Positions 19,188 through 28,002 of a DNA stretch of 64,000 bases are shown piece by piece (the stretch's first letter is position 1; each line of letters opens with the position of its first letter). Source of the stretch: Pseudomonas putida (GTDB taxonomy: Bacteria > Pseudomonadota > Gammaproteobacteria > Pseudomonadales > Pseudomonadaceae); contig NZ_MINI01000028.1 in assembly GCF_002906855.1 (NCBI RefSeq), forward strand, positions 2,046,001 through 2,110,000, given 5' to 3'. Below the pieces are notes generated by a model. It had not been told where the DNA came from, did no database searches, and saw nothing but the letters and a program-made list of their open reading frames with translations. Position numbers and translations under genes: made by a program.

Positions 19188-20372
19188 ATGACTTCTCCTG
19201 CAATCGACACGTCGCGTGTATCGATCACCATCGGCCTGTGCTTTCTCGTCGCGCTGCTTGAAGGCCTCGACCTGCAAGCCGCCGGCATCGCCGCCCCAGG
19301 CATGGCCAGCGCCTTCGCACTGGGCAAGCTGCAAATGGGCTGGGTGTTCAGCGCCGGTATCCTCGGCTTGCTGCCCGGCGCCCTGGTCGGCGGCTGGCTG
19401 GCCGACCGGGTTGGCCGCAAGCGTGTGCTGATCGGCTCGGTCGCGCTGTTCGGTGTGTTCTCCCTGGCCACTGCCCATGCCTGGAACCTGCCCAGCCTGC
19501 TGACGGCCCGCCTGTTGACTGGCGTGGGCCTGGGCGCGGCACTGCCCAACCTCATCGCGCTCACGTCGGAAGCCGCTGGCCAGCGCCTGCGCGGCAGCGC
19601 AGTGAGCCTGATGTACTGTGGTGTGCCCTTGGGCGCGGCGCTGGCAGCGGGCATCGGCATTGCCGGCTACAGCGGTGACTGGCAGCGGGTGTTTCATGTC
19701 GGCGGTGCCGGGCCGCTGCTGATCCTGCCTCTGCTGCTGCGCTACCTGCCCGAGTCGGGCCAGTTTCGCGCCACGGCCCAGGCCGAGGCCACGGCGAACC
19801 TGCGCCGAGAGCTGTTCGGCCAGGGGGCGACCTGGCTGCTGTGGCTGAGCTACTTCTTCACCTTGATGGTGGTGTACATCCTGATCAACTGGCTGCCGAG
19901 CCTGCTGGTCGGCCAGGGTTTCAGCAGCCATGACGCCAGCTGGGTGATGTTCGCCCTGCAGATCGGCGCCGCCATCGGCACCCTGGCCCTGGGCCTGGTC
20001 CTCGAACGTCTGCCGGCCTGGGCCACGGCGGCGCTGGTGTACTTGGGCATTCTCGCTGCGCTGGCTGGCCTGGGGCTGGCCAGCGAGTTGCGCGGCATGC
20101 TTGCCGCCGGCTTTTGCGCGGGCTTCTTCGCCACCGGTGGGCAGGGCGTGCTGTATGCCCTGGCCCCGCATTTCTACCCTGTGCGGGTGCGCGCTACAGG
20201 CGTTGGCGCGGCCGTTGCCGTCGGCCGCCTGGGGGCGATGAGCGGGCCGCTGGTGGCGGGCCAGATGCTGGCCCTCGGGGCAGGCTCTGCCGGCGTGCTG
20301 CTGGCCTCGGCGCCGGGTGTGGTGATTGCGGCGCTGGCGTTGTTCCGCCTGATCGGCCGGCGCCCCGCCTGA
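19188..20372 (+). CDS. mhpT: Aromatic acid/H+ symporter, MhpT-like MFS transporter
   Basis: 394 aa with 12 predicted membrane segments. AAHS-family features are the first-segment LLEGLDLQAAGIA and the loop GGWLADRVGRKRVL between segments 2 and 3. It lies directly behind mhpE on the same strand and most likely imports 3-(3-hydroxyphenyl)propionate or related phenylpropanoids. The name is by family and position. Whether it is cotranscribed with mhpA-E across the REP hairpin is unknown. Confidence 0.85.
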   Translation: MTSPAIDTSRVSITIGLCFLVALLEGLDLQAAGIAAPGMASAFALGKLQMGWVFSAGILGLLPGALVGGWLADRVGRKRVLIGSVALFGVFSLATAHAWNLPSLLTARLLTGVGLGAALPNLIALTSEAAGQRLRGSAVSLMYCGVPLGAALAAGIGIAGYSGDWQRVFHVGGAGPLLILPLLLRYLPESGQFRATAQAEATANLRRELFGQGATWLLWLSYFFTLMVVYILINWLPSLLVGQGFSSHDASWVMFALQIGAAIGTLALGLVLERLPAWATAALVYLGILAALAGLGLASELRGMLAAGFCAGFFATGGQGVLYALAPHFYPVRVRATGVGAAVAVGRLGAMSGPLVAGQMLALGAGSAGVLLASAPGVVIAALALFRLIGRRPA

Positions 20373-20451
20373 CTTCGCGCTGTTCAACCTTGCGTGCTCC
20401 CTGCTGGGTCTGCGGCAGGGCTTTCTACAACTACAAAAAAGTAAAGTGACC

Positions 20452-21717
20452 ATGCACAAGGCCCCGAAAACCTGCCTGGCCGTCGGCCTGCTCTGCAGCA
20501 GCGCTGCCCATGCCGCTGGCTTCGTCGAAGACAGCCATGCCGAGCTGGTGCTGCGCAACTACTACTTCGACCGTAACTACCTGGGTACCACGCCACAGGC
20601 CGCCGCACGCGAATGGGCCCAGGGTTTCATCCTCAATGTCAGCTCCGGGTTCAGCCAGGGGCCGGTCGGCTTCGGCCTGGATGCCAAGGGCATGCTCGGG
20701 GTGAAGCTGGACTCCTCGCCCGATCGCGCCGGCACCGGCCTGCTGCCGTTCGACCGAACCACCCGTGAACCCGCCGATGACTATTCAGAACTGGGCCTGA
20801 CCGGCAAGATGCGCATCTCGCACACCGAGCTGCAAGGCGGCACCATCAGCACCTTTCTGCCAATCGCCTTCGCCAGCCCGACCCGGCTGTTGCCGCAGAC
20901 CTTCCGTGGTGCCTACCTGCGTTCAACTGATATCGACCGGTTCAGCCTGCACGCCGGCTGGCTCGACCGGATCAACCTGCGCGATTCCACCGACTACCAG
21001 AAGATGAGCGTCGCCGCGCCCAACGGCCGCTTCAATGGTGCGGCCACCTCGGACCGCTTCACATTCGTCGGGGGCGACTACGCCTGGTCCGACGCGTTGA
21101 CGTTGCGCTACTACCATGCCGAACTGGACCAGATGTACCGCAAGGACTACTTCGGCTTCGTCGACGACCGCGCGGTGGGGGCGGGCCGCCTGAAAAGCGA
21201 TTTTCGCCTGTTCGTCGCCGGTGAGGACGGCGCTGCCAAGGCCGGCAAGGTCGACAACCGCAATACCGCACTGATGCTGACCTACGCCTGGGCCAGCCAC
21301 AGCCTCGGGGCTGGCTACATGCGCCTGGACGGTGATACTGCCATGCCGTACCTGTACGGCACCGAGCCGCTGGTGATCACCGAGGGTACGCTCAGCTCGG
21401 AGTTCATCAACCCCAGGGAGCGCAGTTGGCAGGTCAAGTTCGACCAAGACTTCGCGCCGTTCGGCGTGCCGGGGCTCAAGGGCATGCTGCGCTACGTGCG
21501 CGGCGACAACATCGAACTGGCGCATCTGGGTGGCAGTGGGCTGAGCGAGAGCGAGAAGGATGTGGAGCTGTCGTACGCCGTACAGCAGGGCACGTTCAAA
21601 GGCGTGACGCTGCGCCTGCGCCATGCCTGGTATCGCAATGACTTCGCGGCGGGGGCGAGCCACCGCGATGACAACGAACTGCGGGTCAATGTGGACTATA
21701 CCGTCAGGCTCTGGTGA
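20452..21717 (+). CDS. OprD-family outer-membrane porin
   Basis: 421 aa with a signal peptide of about 21 residues (cleavage after SSAAHA). The remainder is beta-barrel-like with alternating hydrophobic strands, ending in Trp as outer-membrane porins do. The OprD family (PF03573) mediates specific uptake of carboxylates and aromatic acids. It lies 79 bp behind mhpT, so it is probably the outer-membrane entry route for the same aromatic acid. I chose ATG 20452; GTG 20446 in frame is possible, and neither has a strong Shine-Dalgarno. Confidence 0.85.
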   Translation: MHKAPKTCLAVGLLCSSAAHAAGFVEDSHAELVLRNYYFDRNYLGTTPQAAAREWAQGFILNVSSGFSQGPVGFGLDAKGMLGVKLDSSPDRAGTGLLPFDRTTREPADDYSELGLTGKMRISHTELQGGTISTFLPIAFASPTRLLPQTFRGAYLRSTDIDRFSLHAGWLDRINLRDSTDYQKMSVAAPNGRFNGAATSDRFTFVGGDYAWSDALTLRYYHAELDQMYRKDYFGFVDDRAVGAGRLKSDFRLFVAGEDGAAKAGKVDNRNTALMLTYAWASHSLGAGYMRLDGDTAMPYLYGTEPLVITEGTLSSEFINPRERSWQVKFDQDFAPFGVPGLKGMLRYVRGDNIELAHLGGSGLSESEKDVELSYAVQQGTFKGVTLRLRHAWYRNDFAAGASHRDDNELRVNVDYTVRLW

Positions 21718-22642
21718 TAGCTGCGGGGTTGGCGTCAGTCCGTGCTGCGGCCTGCAGCTGTTGACGAAACCATTGCCGCAGCGGATCGGCATGGGTCCGC
21801 TCATGCCAGATTTGCATCACTTCGACCTTGGGCAGGGCCAGGGGCAAGGCGTACATGCACAAGTCTGTGTCACGTTCGGCGGCTTCTTCGGCGACCGAGC
21901 GCAGGCAGGTGAGCAGCAGGTCGGTGCCGCGAACGAGCCGTGCCGGCGCGAGGAAACTCGACAAACCGGCCACTATCCGTCGACTGTGGCCGGCAGCGCG
22001 CAGGGCGCGGTCCACCAGGCCATCGAGGTCGCCAGTGAGCGTGGTCAGCAGGTGGTCGCAGGCCAGGAAGGCCTCAAGGTCGAGCCCCTGCGTCAGGCGC
22101 GGGTTGCTGCGCGATGCCAGCACCACGAAATCCTCGCTGAGCAGGCGTTGCTGATGAAAGGTGTCTGGCAGGTCGGTGTAGAAGCCTGCGATGGCCAGGT
22201 CGCAGGTCCCCTTTTCCAGGGCTTCGCGCGGCAACTGGCCACGGGTGTTGTGGGTGATCAACACCAGGTTGGGCGCTTGGCGGCGCAGGACTGGCAAGAG
22301 CCTGGGCAGCAGGGTCTGCTCCATGAAATCGGTGCTGTACACGTGCAGGCGGGCAGGGCGGGCGAGAAATTCCTGGCCGTCGCACCGTTCATAGAAGGCG
22401 GCCAGGCCTTCGACCAGGCGCTGCACTTCGGGAGCCAGTTCATGGGCACGTGGGGTTGCCGCCAGGCCACGTGGGGCGCGCACAAATAGCGGGTCGCCAA
22501 ACTGGTGCCGCAACTTGTTGAGCTTGTGGCTCAGGGCTGGCTGGCTCAGGGCCATGCGCGCGGCCGCCAGTGTGGCGTTGCGTTCCTGATACAGCACGTG
22601 GAACAGGTACAGCAGGTTGAGATCCTTGCTAGCGATATTCAT
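21704..22642 (-). CDS. LysR-family transcriptional regulator
   Basis: 312 aa. The N-terminal winged helix at about 1-65 (ATLAAARMALSQPALSHKLNKLR) is followed by a periplasmic-binding-like effector domain. The start is ATG 22642; a GTG four codons upstream is possible. Its 3' end overlaps the OprD gene by 14 bp, convergently. It is divergent from the exported PfpI-like gene at 22740, its likely target. The NodD/LinR-like N-terminus (DLNLLYLFHVL) places it near regulators of aromatic or stress genes, but the effector is unknown. Confidence 0.88.
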   Translation of the reverse strand: MNIASKDLNLLYLFHVLYQERNATLAAARMALSQPALSHKLNKLRHQFGDPLFVRAPRGLAATPRAHELAPEVQRLVEGLAAFYERCDGQEFLARPARLHVYSTDFMEQTLLPRLLPVLRRQAPNLVLITHNTRGQLPREALEKGTCDLAIAGFYTDLPDTFHQQRLLSEDFVVLASRSNPRLTQGLDLEAFLACDHLLTTLTGDLDGLVDRALRAAGHSRRIVAGLSSFLAPARLVRGTDLLLTCLRSVAEEAAERDTDLCMYALPLALPKVEVMQIWHERTHADPLRQWFRQQLQAAARTDANPAAITRA

Positions 22643-22667
22643 TTTATGGATCACAGAAATAAAAGCT

Positions 22668-22681
22668 TTCGAATTATCGAA
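22668..22681. promoter_or_regulatory. Candidate LysR-box dyad
   Basis: TTCGA-ATTA-TCGAA is a short palindrome in the 97-bp gap between the LysR gene and the divergent PfpI-like gene. It is the only clear symmetry there, so it is the best candidate regulator site. Confidence 0.35.
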
Positions 22682-22739
22682 TCATAGCTGCCTGATTAGG
22701 ATGGGCCCAGTTCCCTCATGACTCGATAGGTAAAACCTG

Positions 22740-23591
22740 ATGAACAAGACGACCTCCCTGGTGCTGGCGGTGACTGGGGCATTGCTCACCGGTGCTGCCC
22801 ATGCCACGCCAAAAGGCGAAGTGCTGGTACTGCTGTCCAGTGAAAACAGTTTGATGTTGCAGGATGGCAAGCGCTATCCGACGGGTTACTACCTCAATGA
22901 ATTCGGTGTGCCCGCCGACCAGCTGCTCAAGGCTGGATACAAGCTGGTGCTGGTCACGCCCAAGGGTAATGCGCCAAGCGTGGACGTGCGCTCAATCGAT
23001 CCCCAGTACTTTGCTGGCGACGACACGGAAATGCGGCGCATCGAGCAGGTCGTGAAAGGCCTGCCGGGCATCAACGACACCTTGTCGGTGAAGCAAGTGC
23101 TGGCCGGCGACCTTGAACGCTATGCCGGTTTGTTCATTCCCGGTGGCCATGCGCCGCTGATCGACCTGGCCAACAACCCTGATGTCGGGGCTTTGCTGCG
23201 ACACTTCCATCAGGCCGGCAAGCCTACCGCCGCTATCTGCCACGGGCCCATTGCGCTGCTGTCGGCGCAACGCGACCCGGCCAGCTACCAGGCCGCCCTG
23301 ACGCGTGGCGAGCAGCCGGCGGCCGATGACTGGGTTTACCAGGGTTATCGGATGACCATCTTCTCCGACCCGGAAGAGCAGGTGTTCGAAGCTTCGCTCA
23401 AGCCGCAGCGCCTGCAGTTCTATCCGGCCAAGGCCATGGCCGGAGCGGGCGGTCACATGACCTACGCCCAGGCCTGGCAGCCTCATGTGCTGGTGGATCG
23501 TGAATTGATCACCGGGCAGAACCCATTCTCCGACAAGGCACTGGCCAAGGTGTTGCTGGAGAAGCTGGCTGAGCATCAGCAGGCCGACTGA
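22740..23591 (+). CDS. Exported DJ-1/PfpI-family (class I glutamine amidotransferase-like) protein
   Basis: 283 aa. A signal peptide of about 22 residues (cleavage after TGAAHA) precedes a DJ-1/PfpI domain. The nucleophile elbow is Cys167-His168 in AAICHGP, and Glu35 in LSSENS may be the acidic partner. Members include chaperone-deglycases, glyoxalase III and putative proteases; most are cytosolic, so export is notable. It is divergent from the LysR gene, which probably regulates it. The biochemical activity cannot be told from sequence. Confidence 0.82.
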   Translation: MNKTTSLVLAVTGALLTGAAHATPKGEVLVLLSSENSLMLQDGKRYPTGYYLNEFGVPADQLLKAGYKLVLVTPKGNAPSVDVRSIDPQYFAGDDTEMRRIEQVVKGLPGINDTLSVKQVLAGDLERYAGLFIPGGHAPLIDLANNPDVGALLRHFHQAGKPTAAICHGPIALLSAQRDPASYQAALTRGEQPAADDWVYQGYRMTIFSDPEEQVFEASLKPQRLQFYPAKAMAGAGGHMTYAQAWQPHVLVDRELITGQNPFSDKALAKVLLEKLAEHQQAD

Positions 23592-23598
23592 GGCGGCA

Positions 23599-25755
23599 CT
23601 AGAAGCTGTATTTGGCGGTCATCATCAGATTACGTGGCGCCCCCCAGGTATCGCCACCGTAGTCCACCGAACTGGCGACGGCCGAATAGTACTTGCGGTC
23701 GAACACGTTGTGGGCGTTGAGTTGCAGGTCGAGATGCTGACTGACCCGGTAGCCGGCCATCAGGTCGGTGACCGCATAGGCACCCTGGACCAGCCTGTAC
23801 TCACTGCCATCGGCCACGGTGAAGTCGTTGTAGATGCGGCTCTGCCAGGAAATGTTGCCACCGACCCGCAGCTTCTCCAGCGGGCCCTGGAAGTGGTACA
23901 CGGTGTTCAGCTTGAACATGTGCTCCGGGGTGTCGGTATCGAAACGCTGGTTGACATTGGCGGGGTTGGCGGCGTCCTTGATGGTGTGCGCGCGGGCATA
24001 GGTATAGCCGCCACCGATCTGCCAGTTTGGCGTCAGCGCGCCTTGCAGTTCCATGTCGATGCCCTGGCTGCGCACTTCGCCCGAAGCTTCGTAGCAGGAA
24101 GTCTGCGGGCAGTTCGCGACGAACACCTGGGTGGCACGGTTTTCCTGGTCGATGCGGAACAGCGCGATGCTGGCATTGAGCGCGCCGTCGAAGTATTCGC
24201 CCTTGATGCCGACCTCATAGTTCTTGCCCACGATCGGTTTCACCGGGGTGCCGGAGGTGTCCTTGGAACTTTGCGGGGTGAAGATGTCGCTGTAGCTCAC
24301 GTACACCGAGTGGTGGTCGTCCAGGTCGTAGATCAGGCCGGCATACTTGGTGACGTTGCGGGTCACCTTGTAATCGCCGTCGCCATCACGGTTGTCATAG
24401 TCGTACCAGTCCAGGCGCCCGCCGAGGATGAGCTTGAGCGGGTCGGCCAGGTTCAGCCGGGTGGTCAGGTACACGCCATCCTGGGTGGTGACTTCACGCT
24501 GGTTGTCGGTGTGTACGAAGTTCGGTTTACCGCCATTGAGCGGCCAGAACATGTCGTACGGGCTGTAGTTGCGGGTGTCCATGTCGTAGATGCGCTTACT
24601 GGCACCTACCACCAGTTCGTGGGTGCGCCCGAGCAGCTCGAACGGGCCGCTGACGAAGCCGTCCAGGCCGGCCTGGTTCTCCTGATGCTTGGATTGGTAG
24701 ACCGTGCGTTGCAGCGGTGCTTGCAGGCCAGCCCAGCGCGACTGGTAGGACCCGGTGAAGGTCGCATCCTGTTGCGCATAGTTGGCGTTGAGCTGCAGCG
24801 CCCAGTCATTGGCCAGGCGATGGCGCAATTCGGCGAACACGGTGTTGATCTCCTGGTCCTTGTTCTCCCAGTCGGTGCCCGGGTTGTAGGAGCGCGAGAA
24901 GCCCATGTGGTGGCCGTCGAGGGCGGTGGGCATGGCGCCCCAGAAGTAGTTGGTCTTGTCCTTCTGGTGCGAGAAACCAAGCATCAGGCTGGTGTCATCG
25001 GAGAGGTCCGCCTCGGTCACCGCATAGAACAGACCGTGGTCTTCCTCGACGTCATCGATGTAGCTGTTGGCGTCACGGTAGGACGCCACCACGCGTCCGC
25101 GCAGGGTGCCGCTGTCGTTTAGCGGGCTGGAGGCATCGACCTCGCCGCGGTAATCGTCCCAGCTGCCGGCGGCGCCGGTCAGGGTGACCTTCTGCTCGGC
25201 CAGTGGGCGCTTGCGCACCAGGTTGATGGCTGCCGACGGGTTGCCGGCACCGGTGACCAGGCCGGTGGCGCCGCGCACCACCTCGACTCGGTCGAACATC
25301 GCCAGGTTCGGCTGGGCGCCGACCACCCAACCGGTATAGCCGCTGGGGATGCCGTCGTACATCAGGTTGTCGATGTTGAAACCGCGCGAGGAGTAGCTCT
25401 GCCGGCCCGGGCCGCTGGAGTAGTCGAGGAACAGGCCGGGGGTGGCCTTGACCACGTCATTGATGCTGGTCATGGCCTGGTCGTCCATGCGCTGGCGGGT
25501 GATCACGGTCACCGCCTGCGGCGTTTCACGCATGCTCAGTGGCAGCTTGGTTGCGGTGGACATGGAGCCGGTGGTGTAGGAGCCCGAGCCCTCGGTGGTG
25601 CTGCCCAGCGCGTCCGAGCTGATTTCGGTGGCGCCCAGTTCCAGGGTGGTGGGGGTATCTTCGGCTACGGCTGGCGTGACAACAGCCATGCAGATGGCCA
25701 TGGCGAGCAGGTTGCGAGCGGGAAGGGGGCGCGTGTGCGCGAGGGGCGACAACAT
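23599..25755 (-). CDS. TonB-dependent ferric-siderophore receptor
   Basis: 718 aa. A signal peptide of about 31 residues is followed by the plug domain (about 75-185; ETPQAVTVITRQRM, SRGFNIDNLMYDG) and a 22-strand barrel ending in Phe. It lacks the long N-terminal signalling domain of FpvA-type transducers, so it should be transport only. It resembles hydroxamate or ferric-coprogen type receptors; the ligand is not assignable. ATG 25755 follows AGGAG. A Fur box lies 35 bp upstream of the start. Confidence 0.9.
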   Translation of the reverse strand: MLSPLAHTRPLPARNLLAMAICMAVVTPAVAEDTPTTLELGATEISSDALGSTTEGSGSYTTGSMSTATKLPLSMRETPQAVTVITRQRMDDQAMTSINDVVKATPGLFLDYSSGPGRQSYSSRGFNIDNLMYDGIPSGYTGWVVGAQPNLAMFDRVEVVRGATGLVTGAGNPSAAINLVRKRPLAEQKVTLTGAAGSWDDYRGEVDASSPLNDSGTLRGRVVASYRDANSYIDDVEEDHGLFYAVTEADLSDDTSLMLGFSHQKDKTNYFWGAMPTALDGHHMGFSRSYNPGTDWENKDQEINTVFAELRHRLANDWALQLNANYAQQDATFTGSYQSRWAGLQAPLQRTVYQSKHQENQAGLDGFVSGPFELLGRTHELVVGASKRIYDMDTRNYSPYDMFWPLNGGKPNFVHTDNQREVTTQDGVYLTTRLNLADPLKLILGGRLDWYDYDNRDGDGDYKVTRNVTKYAGLIYDLDDHHSVYVSYSDIFTPQSSKDTSGTPVKPIVGKNYEVGIKGEYFDGALNASIALFRIDQENRATQVFVANCPQTSCYEASGEVRSQGIDMELQGALTPNWQIGGGYTYARAHTIKDAANPANVNQRFDTDTPEHMFKLNTVYHFQGPLEKLRVGGNISWQSRIYNDFTVADGSEYRLVQGAYAVTDLMAGYRVSQHLDLQLNAHNVFDRKYYSAVASSVDYGGDTWGAPRNLMMTAKYSF

Positions 25756-25789
25756 GACGGGTGGGCTCCTGATGGTTGCTAATGCACAT

Positions 25790-25808
25790 AAGCATGAGAA
25801 TGATTAGC
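25790..25808. promoter_or_regulatory. Fur box upstream of the TonB receptor
   Basis: AAGCATGAGAATGATTAGC matches the 19-bp Fur consensus at 13 positions by my count, with the core TGAGAATGATTAGCA. It sits 35 bp before the receptor start, consistent with iron repression. Confidence 0.75.
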
Positions 25809-25878
25809 AATTAGTTTGTCAGGATGTGTCGCATCTTGGGAAGGCGGTATGCCAGATCCATTACAAAATTTTCACAAA

Positions 25879-26718
25879 TCACCCGGAGCGGGTGATCCTC
25901 TTGCCACGCTGGCTGGCCACCTCCAGCGCCTGCCCGTCACGCTGCTTGCCTTGCCGCGCCAGGCCTTCGAGCTGGGGAATCAGCATCCCTTCCGGCAGGT
26001 GCCGCCAGAAGCGCCCTGGCATGTGCAGGCGTAGCGCGTCCGGGTTGAGCCGGGCCGGGTTGAAGGTGTGCCGGTAATAGGTACGCCACAGTTCGGCACC
26101 GGGGTCTTCGGCATTTTGTGCCCATTGCCGCCAATCGACCGGGCAACGGCGCTGATATTCGAAAGCCTGGCCGTCGAAGCGGATGCCGTCCTGTGGTGTC
26201 GCGATCAGCCAGCGCTGGCGCCCGAGGCGGTCGGCGAAGTGCGTGCTGGCGCTCTCCAGGATGTCGTGAGCGGGTTCATGGTAGGCCACCAGGTCCAGCT
26301 GCAACTGCTCGGCCAGCGCCTCGGGCAGCGGCACGAAACGTACGAACGCATGCAGGTGGTGCGCCTCGCGGCTGACCTGCTTGATACGCCGCTGCAATTC
26401 GCTGCCCAGGCGGTCACCCGCCAGCATGGCCGTGCGGTCGCCGTGGGCCACGCGCCAGAGCACTTCATACAGCAGGTTCCAGCGTTGTTCGCCGCGGTAG
26501 CGTGCTGCTTGCTCCAGTTGCGTCAGCAGCGTGGCGGGGACCTTGGCGCGGAATGGGCCAGGGCCTTCGGGCAGAGGTGTGGGCAGGGCCAGCAGGTCCT
26601 GGGTCGGGCCTTGCGCCCAGGTCACGTCGGCGGGGTCGATACCGTGGCCGAGCAAGGTGCGGGCCTGGTTGCGCCAAGTGCCGAACTGGTCATCGCAATC
26701 GAGCGCAATCACCCCCAC
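25879..26718 (-). CDS. DUF4130 / TIGR03915-type putative DNA repair partner protein
   Basis: 279 aa of the family always paired with a TIGR03916 radical SAM protein. Visible features include RWNLLYEVLWRVAHGD near 78, HHLHAFVRF near 120 and the C-terminal RFWRHLPEG. It is proposed to act in DNA metabolism; no reaction is established that I know of. The start is GTG, at 26718 or at 26712, where GTGA would overlap the radical SAM stop by 4 bp. Either way the two genes are coupled, and both lie behind the LexA box at 27947-27962. Confidence 0.85.
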   Translation of the reverse strand: MGVIALDCDDQFGTWRNQARTLLGHGIDPADVTWAQGPTQDLLALPTPLPEGPGPFRAKVPATLLTQLEQAARYRGEQRWNLLYEVLWRVAHGDRTAMLAGDRLGSELQRRIKQVSREAHHLHAFVRFVPLPEALAEQLQLDLVAYHEPAHDILESASTHFADRLGRQRWLIATPQDGIRFDGQAFEYQRRCPVDWRQWAQNAEDPGAELWRTYYRHTFNPARLNPDALRLHMPGRFWRHLPEGMLIPQLEGLARQGKQRDGQALEVASQRGKRITRSG

Positions 26719-27929
26719 AACCCCATCTGCTGTGGCGCCTGAGGTTCGCGCAGGCGCGCCCTGAGCAAGCCGCTGCGCAACTCGCCATCGGCGGGGCGGT
26801 AATCGCTGGTGACGATGAACGGCCGTGCCTTGTCCAGCACGCAGCGCAGCTGGATCAGGTCGTCGTAGCGTACGCGCCGCTCGCGGCGCAGTGCCACCAG
26901 CCGTTGCACGCTGCGCAGGCCGATGCCGGGAATGCGCGCCAGCAGCGCCGGCTCGGCACGGTTCACATCCAGCGGAAACACCTCGCGGTTGGCCAGTGCC
27001 CAGGCCAGCTTGGGGTCGATGTCCAGCGCCAGGTTGCCGGCCTCGCCGAGCAGTTCACCCGCTTTGTAGCCATAGCCACGCAGCAGGAAGTCGGCCTGGT
27101 ACAGGCGGTGTTCGCGCAGCAGTGGCGGGGCGGCCAGGGGCACGCTGCCAGGGCTGTCGGGGATCGGGCTGAAGGCCGAGTAGTACACGCGCTTGAGGCC
27201 ATAACCCTGGTACAGCGACTCGGCGTTGCGCAGCAGGGTGCTGTCGTCGGTGGCGTCGGCGCCGACGATCACCTGGGTGCTCTGCCCGGCCGGGGTGAAG
27301 CGCGGTGCTTTCGGCTCACCGGCCACGGCCTGCTGGCCCTGATGGATCACGCCCATGGCCTGGCGGATGGTATGCGCCTGTTTTTCCGGGGCCAGGCGCT
27401 TGAGGCTGGCATCGGTGGGCAACTCGATGTTGACGCTGAGGCGGTCGGCCAGGCGCCCGGCTTCTTCGATCAGCAACGGGTCGGCGTCGGGGATGGTCTT
27501 GAGGTGAATGTAGCCACGGAAGTTGTGTTCTTCGCGCAGCAGGCGTGCCACGCGGATCAGCTGTTCCATGGTGTAATCGGCCGAGCGGATGATCCCGGAA
27601 CTCAGGAACAGGCCGCTGATGCAGTTGCGCCGGTAGAAGTCCAGGGTCAGGCGCACCACTTCCTCGGGGCTGAAGCGCGCCCGCGGCACGTTGCTGGAGC
27701 GGCGGTTGACGCAGTACTGGCAGTCATACAGGCAGAAATTGGTCAGCAGCACCTTGAGCAGCGACACGCAGCGGCCATCAGGGGTGTAGCTGTGGCAGAT
27801 GCCCATGCCATCGGTCGCGCCCAGCCCATCGCTGCCACGCGAGCTGCGTTTCGGCGCGCCGCTGCTGGCGCATGAGGCATCGTACTTGGCGGCATCGGCG
27901 AGAATGCCGAGTTTGGCGATGAGCTGCAT
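26709..27929 (-). CDS. Putative DNA modification/repair radical SAM protein (TIGR03916)
   Basis: 406 aa. The radical SAM Cx3CxxC motif is Cys66, Cys70 and Cys73 (FCLYDCQYC). A C-terminal helix-hairpin-helix near 310-340 (ARIPGIGLRSVQRLVALR) is a non-specific DNA-binding element. Extra N-terminal cysteines (Cys20, Cys45, Cys54) could hold a second cluster. The family is relevant to DNA repair by analogy with spore photoproduct lyase, but the substrate is not established. It is the first gene of a two-gene operon, and the perfect dyad with a LexA box immediately upstream indicates SOS control. Confidence 0.88.
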   Translation of the reverse strand: MQLIAKLGILADAAKYDASCASSGAPKRSSRGSDGLGATDGMGICHSYTPDGRCVSLLKVLLTNFCLYDCQYCVNRRSSNVPRARFSPEEVVRLTLDFYRRNCISGLFLSSGIIRSADYTMEQLIRVARLLREEHNFRGYIHLKTIPDADPLLIEEAGRLADRLSVNIELPTDASLKRLAPEKQAHTIRQAMGVIHQGQQAVAGEPKAPRFTPAGQSTQVIVGADATDDSTLLRNAESLYQGYGLKRVYYSAFSPIPDSPGSVPLAAPPLLREHRLYQADFLLRGYGYKAGELLGEAGNLALDIDPKLAWALANREVFPLDVNRAEPALLARIPGIGLRSVQRLVALRRERRVRYDDLIQLRCVLDKARPFIVTSDYRPADGELRSGLLRARLREPQAPQQMGLWG

Positions 27930-27936
27930 GGGGATG

Positions 27937-27972
27937 TCTCGAAATACTGAATATTCATACAGTATTTCGAGA
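27937..27972. promoter_or_regulatory. LexA (SOS) box within a 36-bp perfect dyad
   Basis: Arms TCTCGAAATACTG (27937-27949) and CAGTATTTCGAGA (27960-27972) are perfect inverted repeats around a 10-nt centre. The inner part, CTG-N10-CAG (27947-27962), is the canonical LexA box, and the centre AATATTCATA is AT-rich as required. It begins 8 bp upstream of the radical SAM start codon, where LexA would block RNA polymerase. Confidence 0.85.
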
Positions 27973-28002
27973 CTTGTACATTTGCAAGGGCCTGAATCGG
28001 CT

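Noticed and set aside
18012..20558. 848-codon minus-strand frame opposite mhpE and mhpT
   Set aside because: Antisense to well-supported pathway genes; low-complexity translation.
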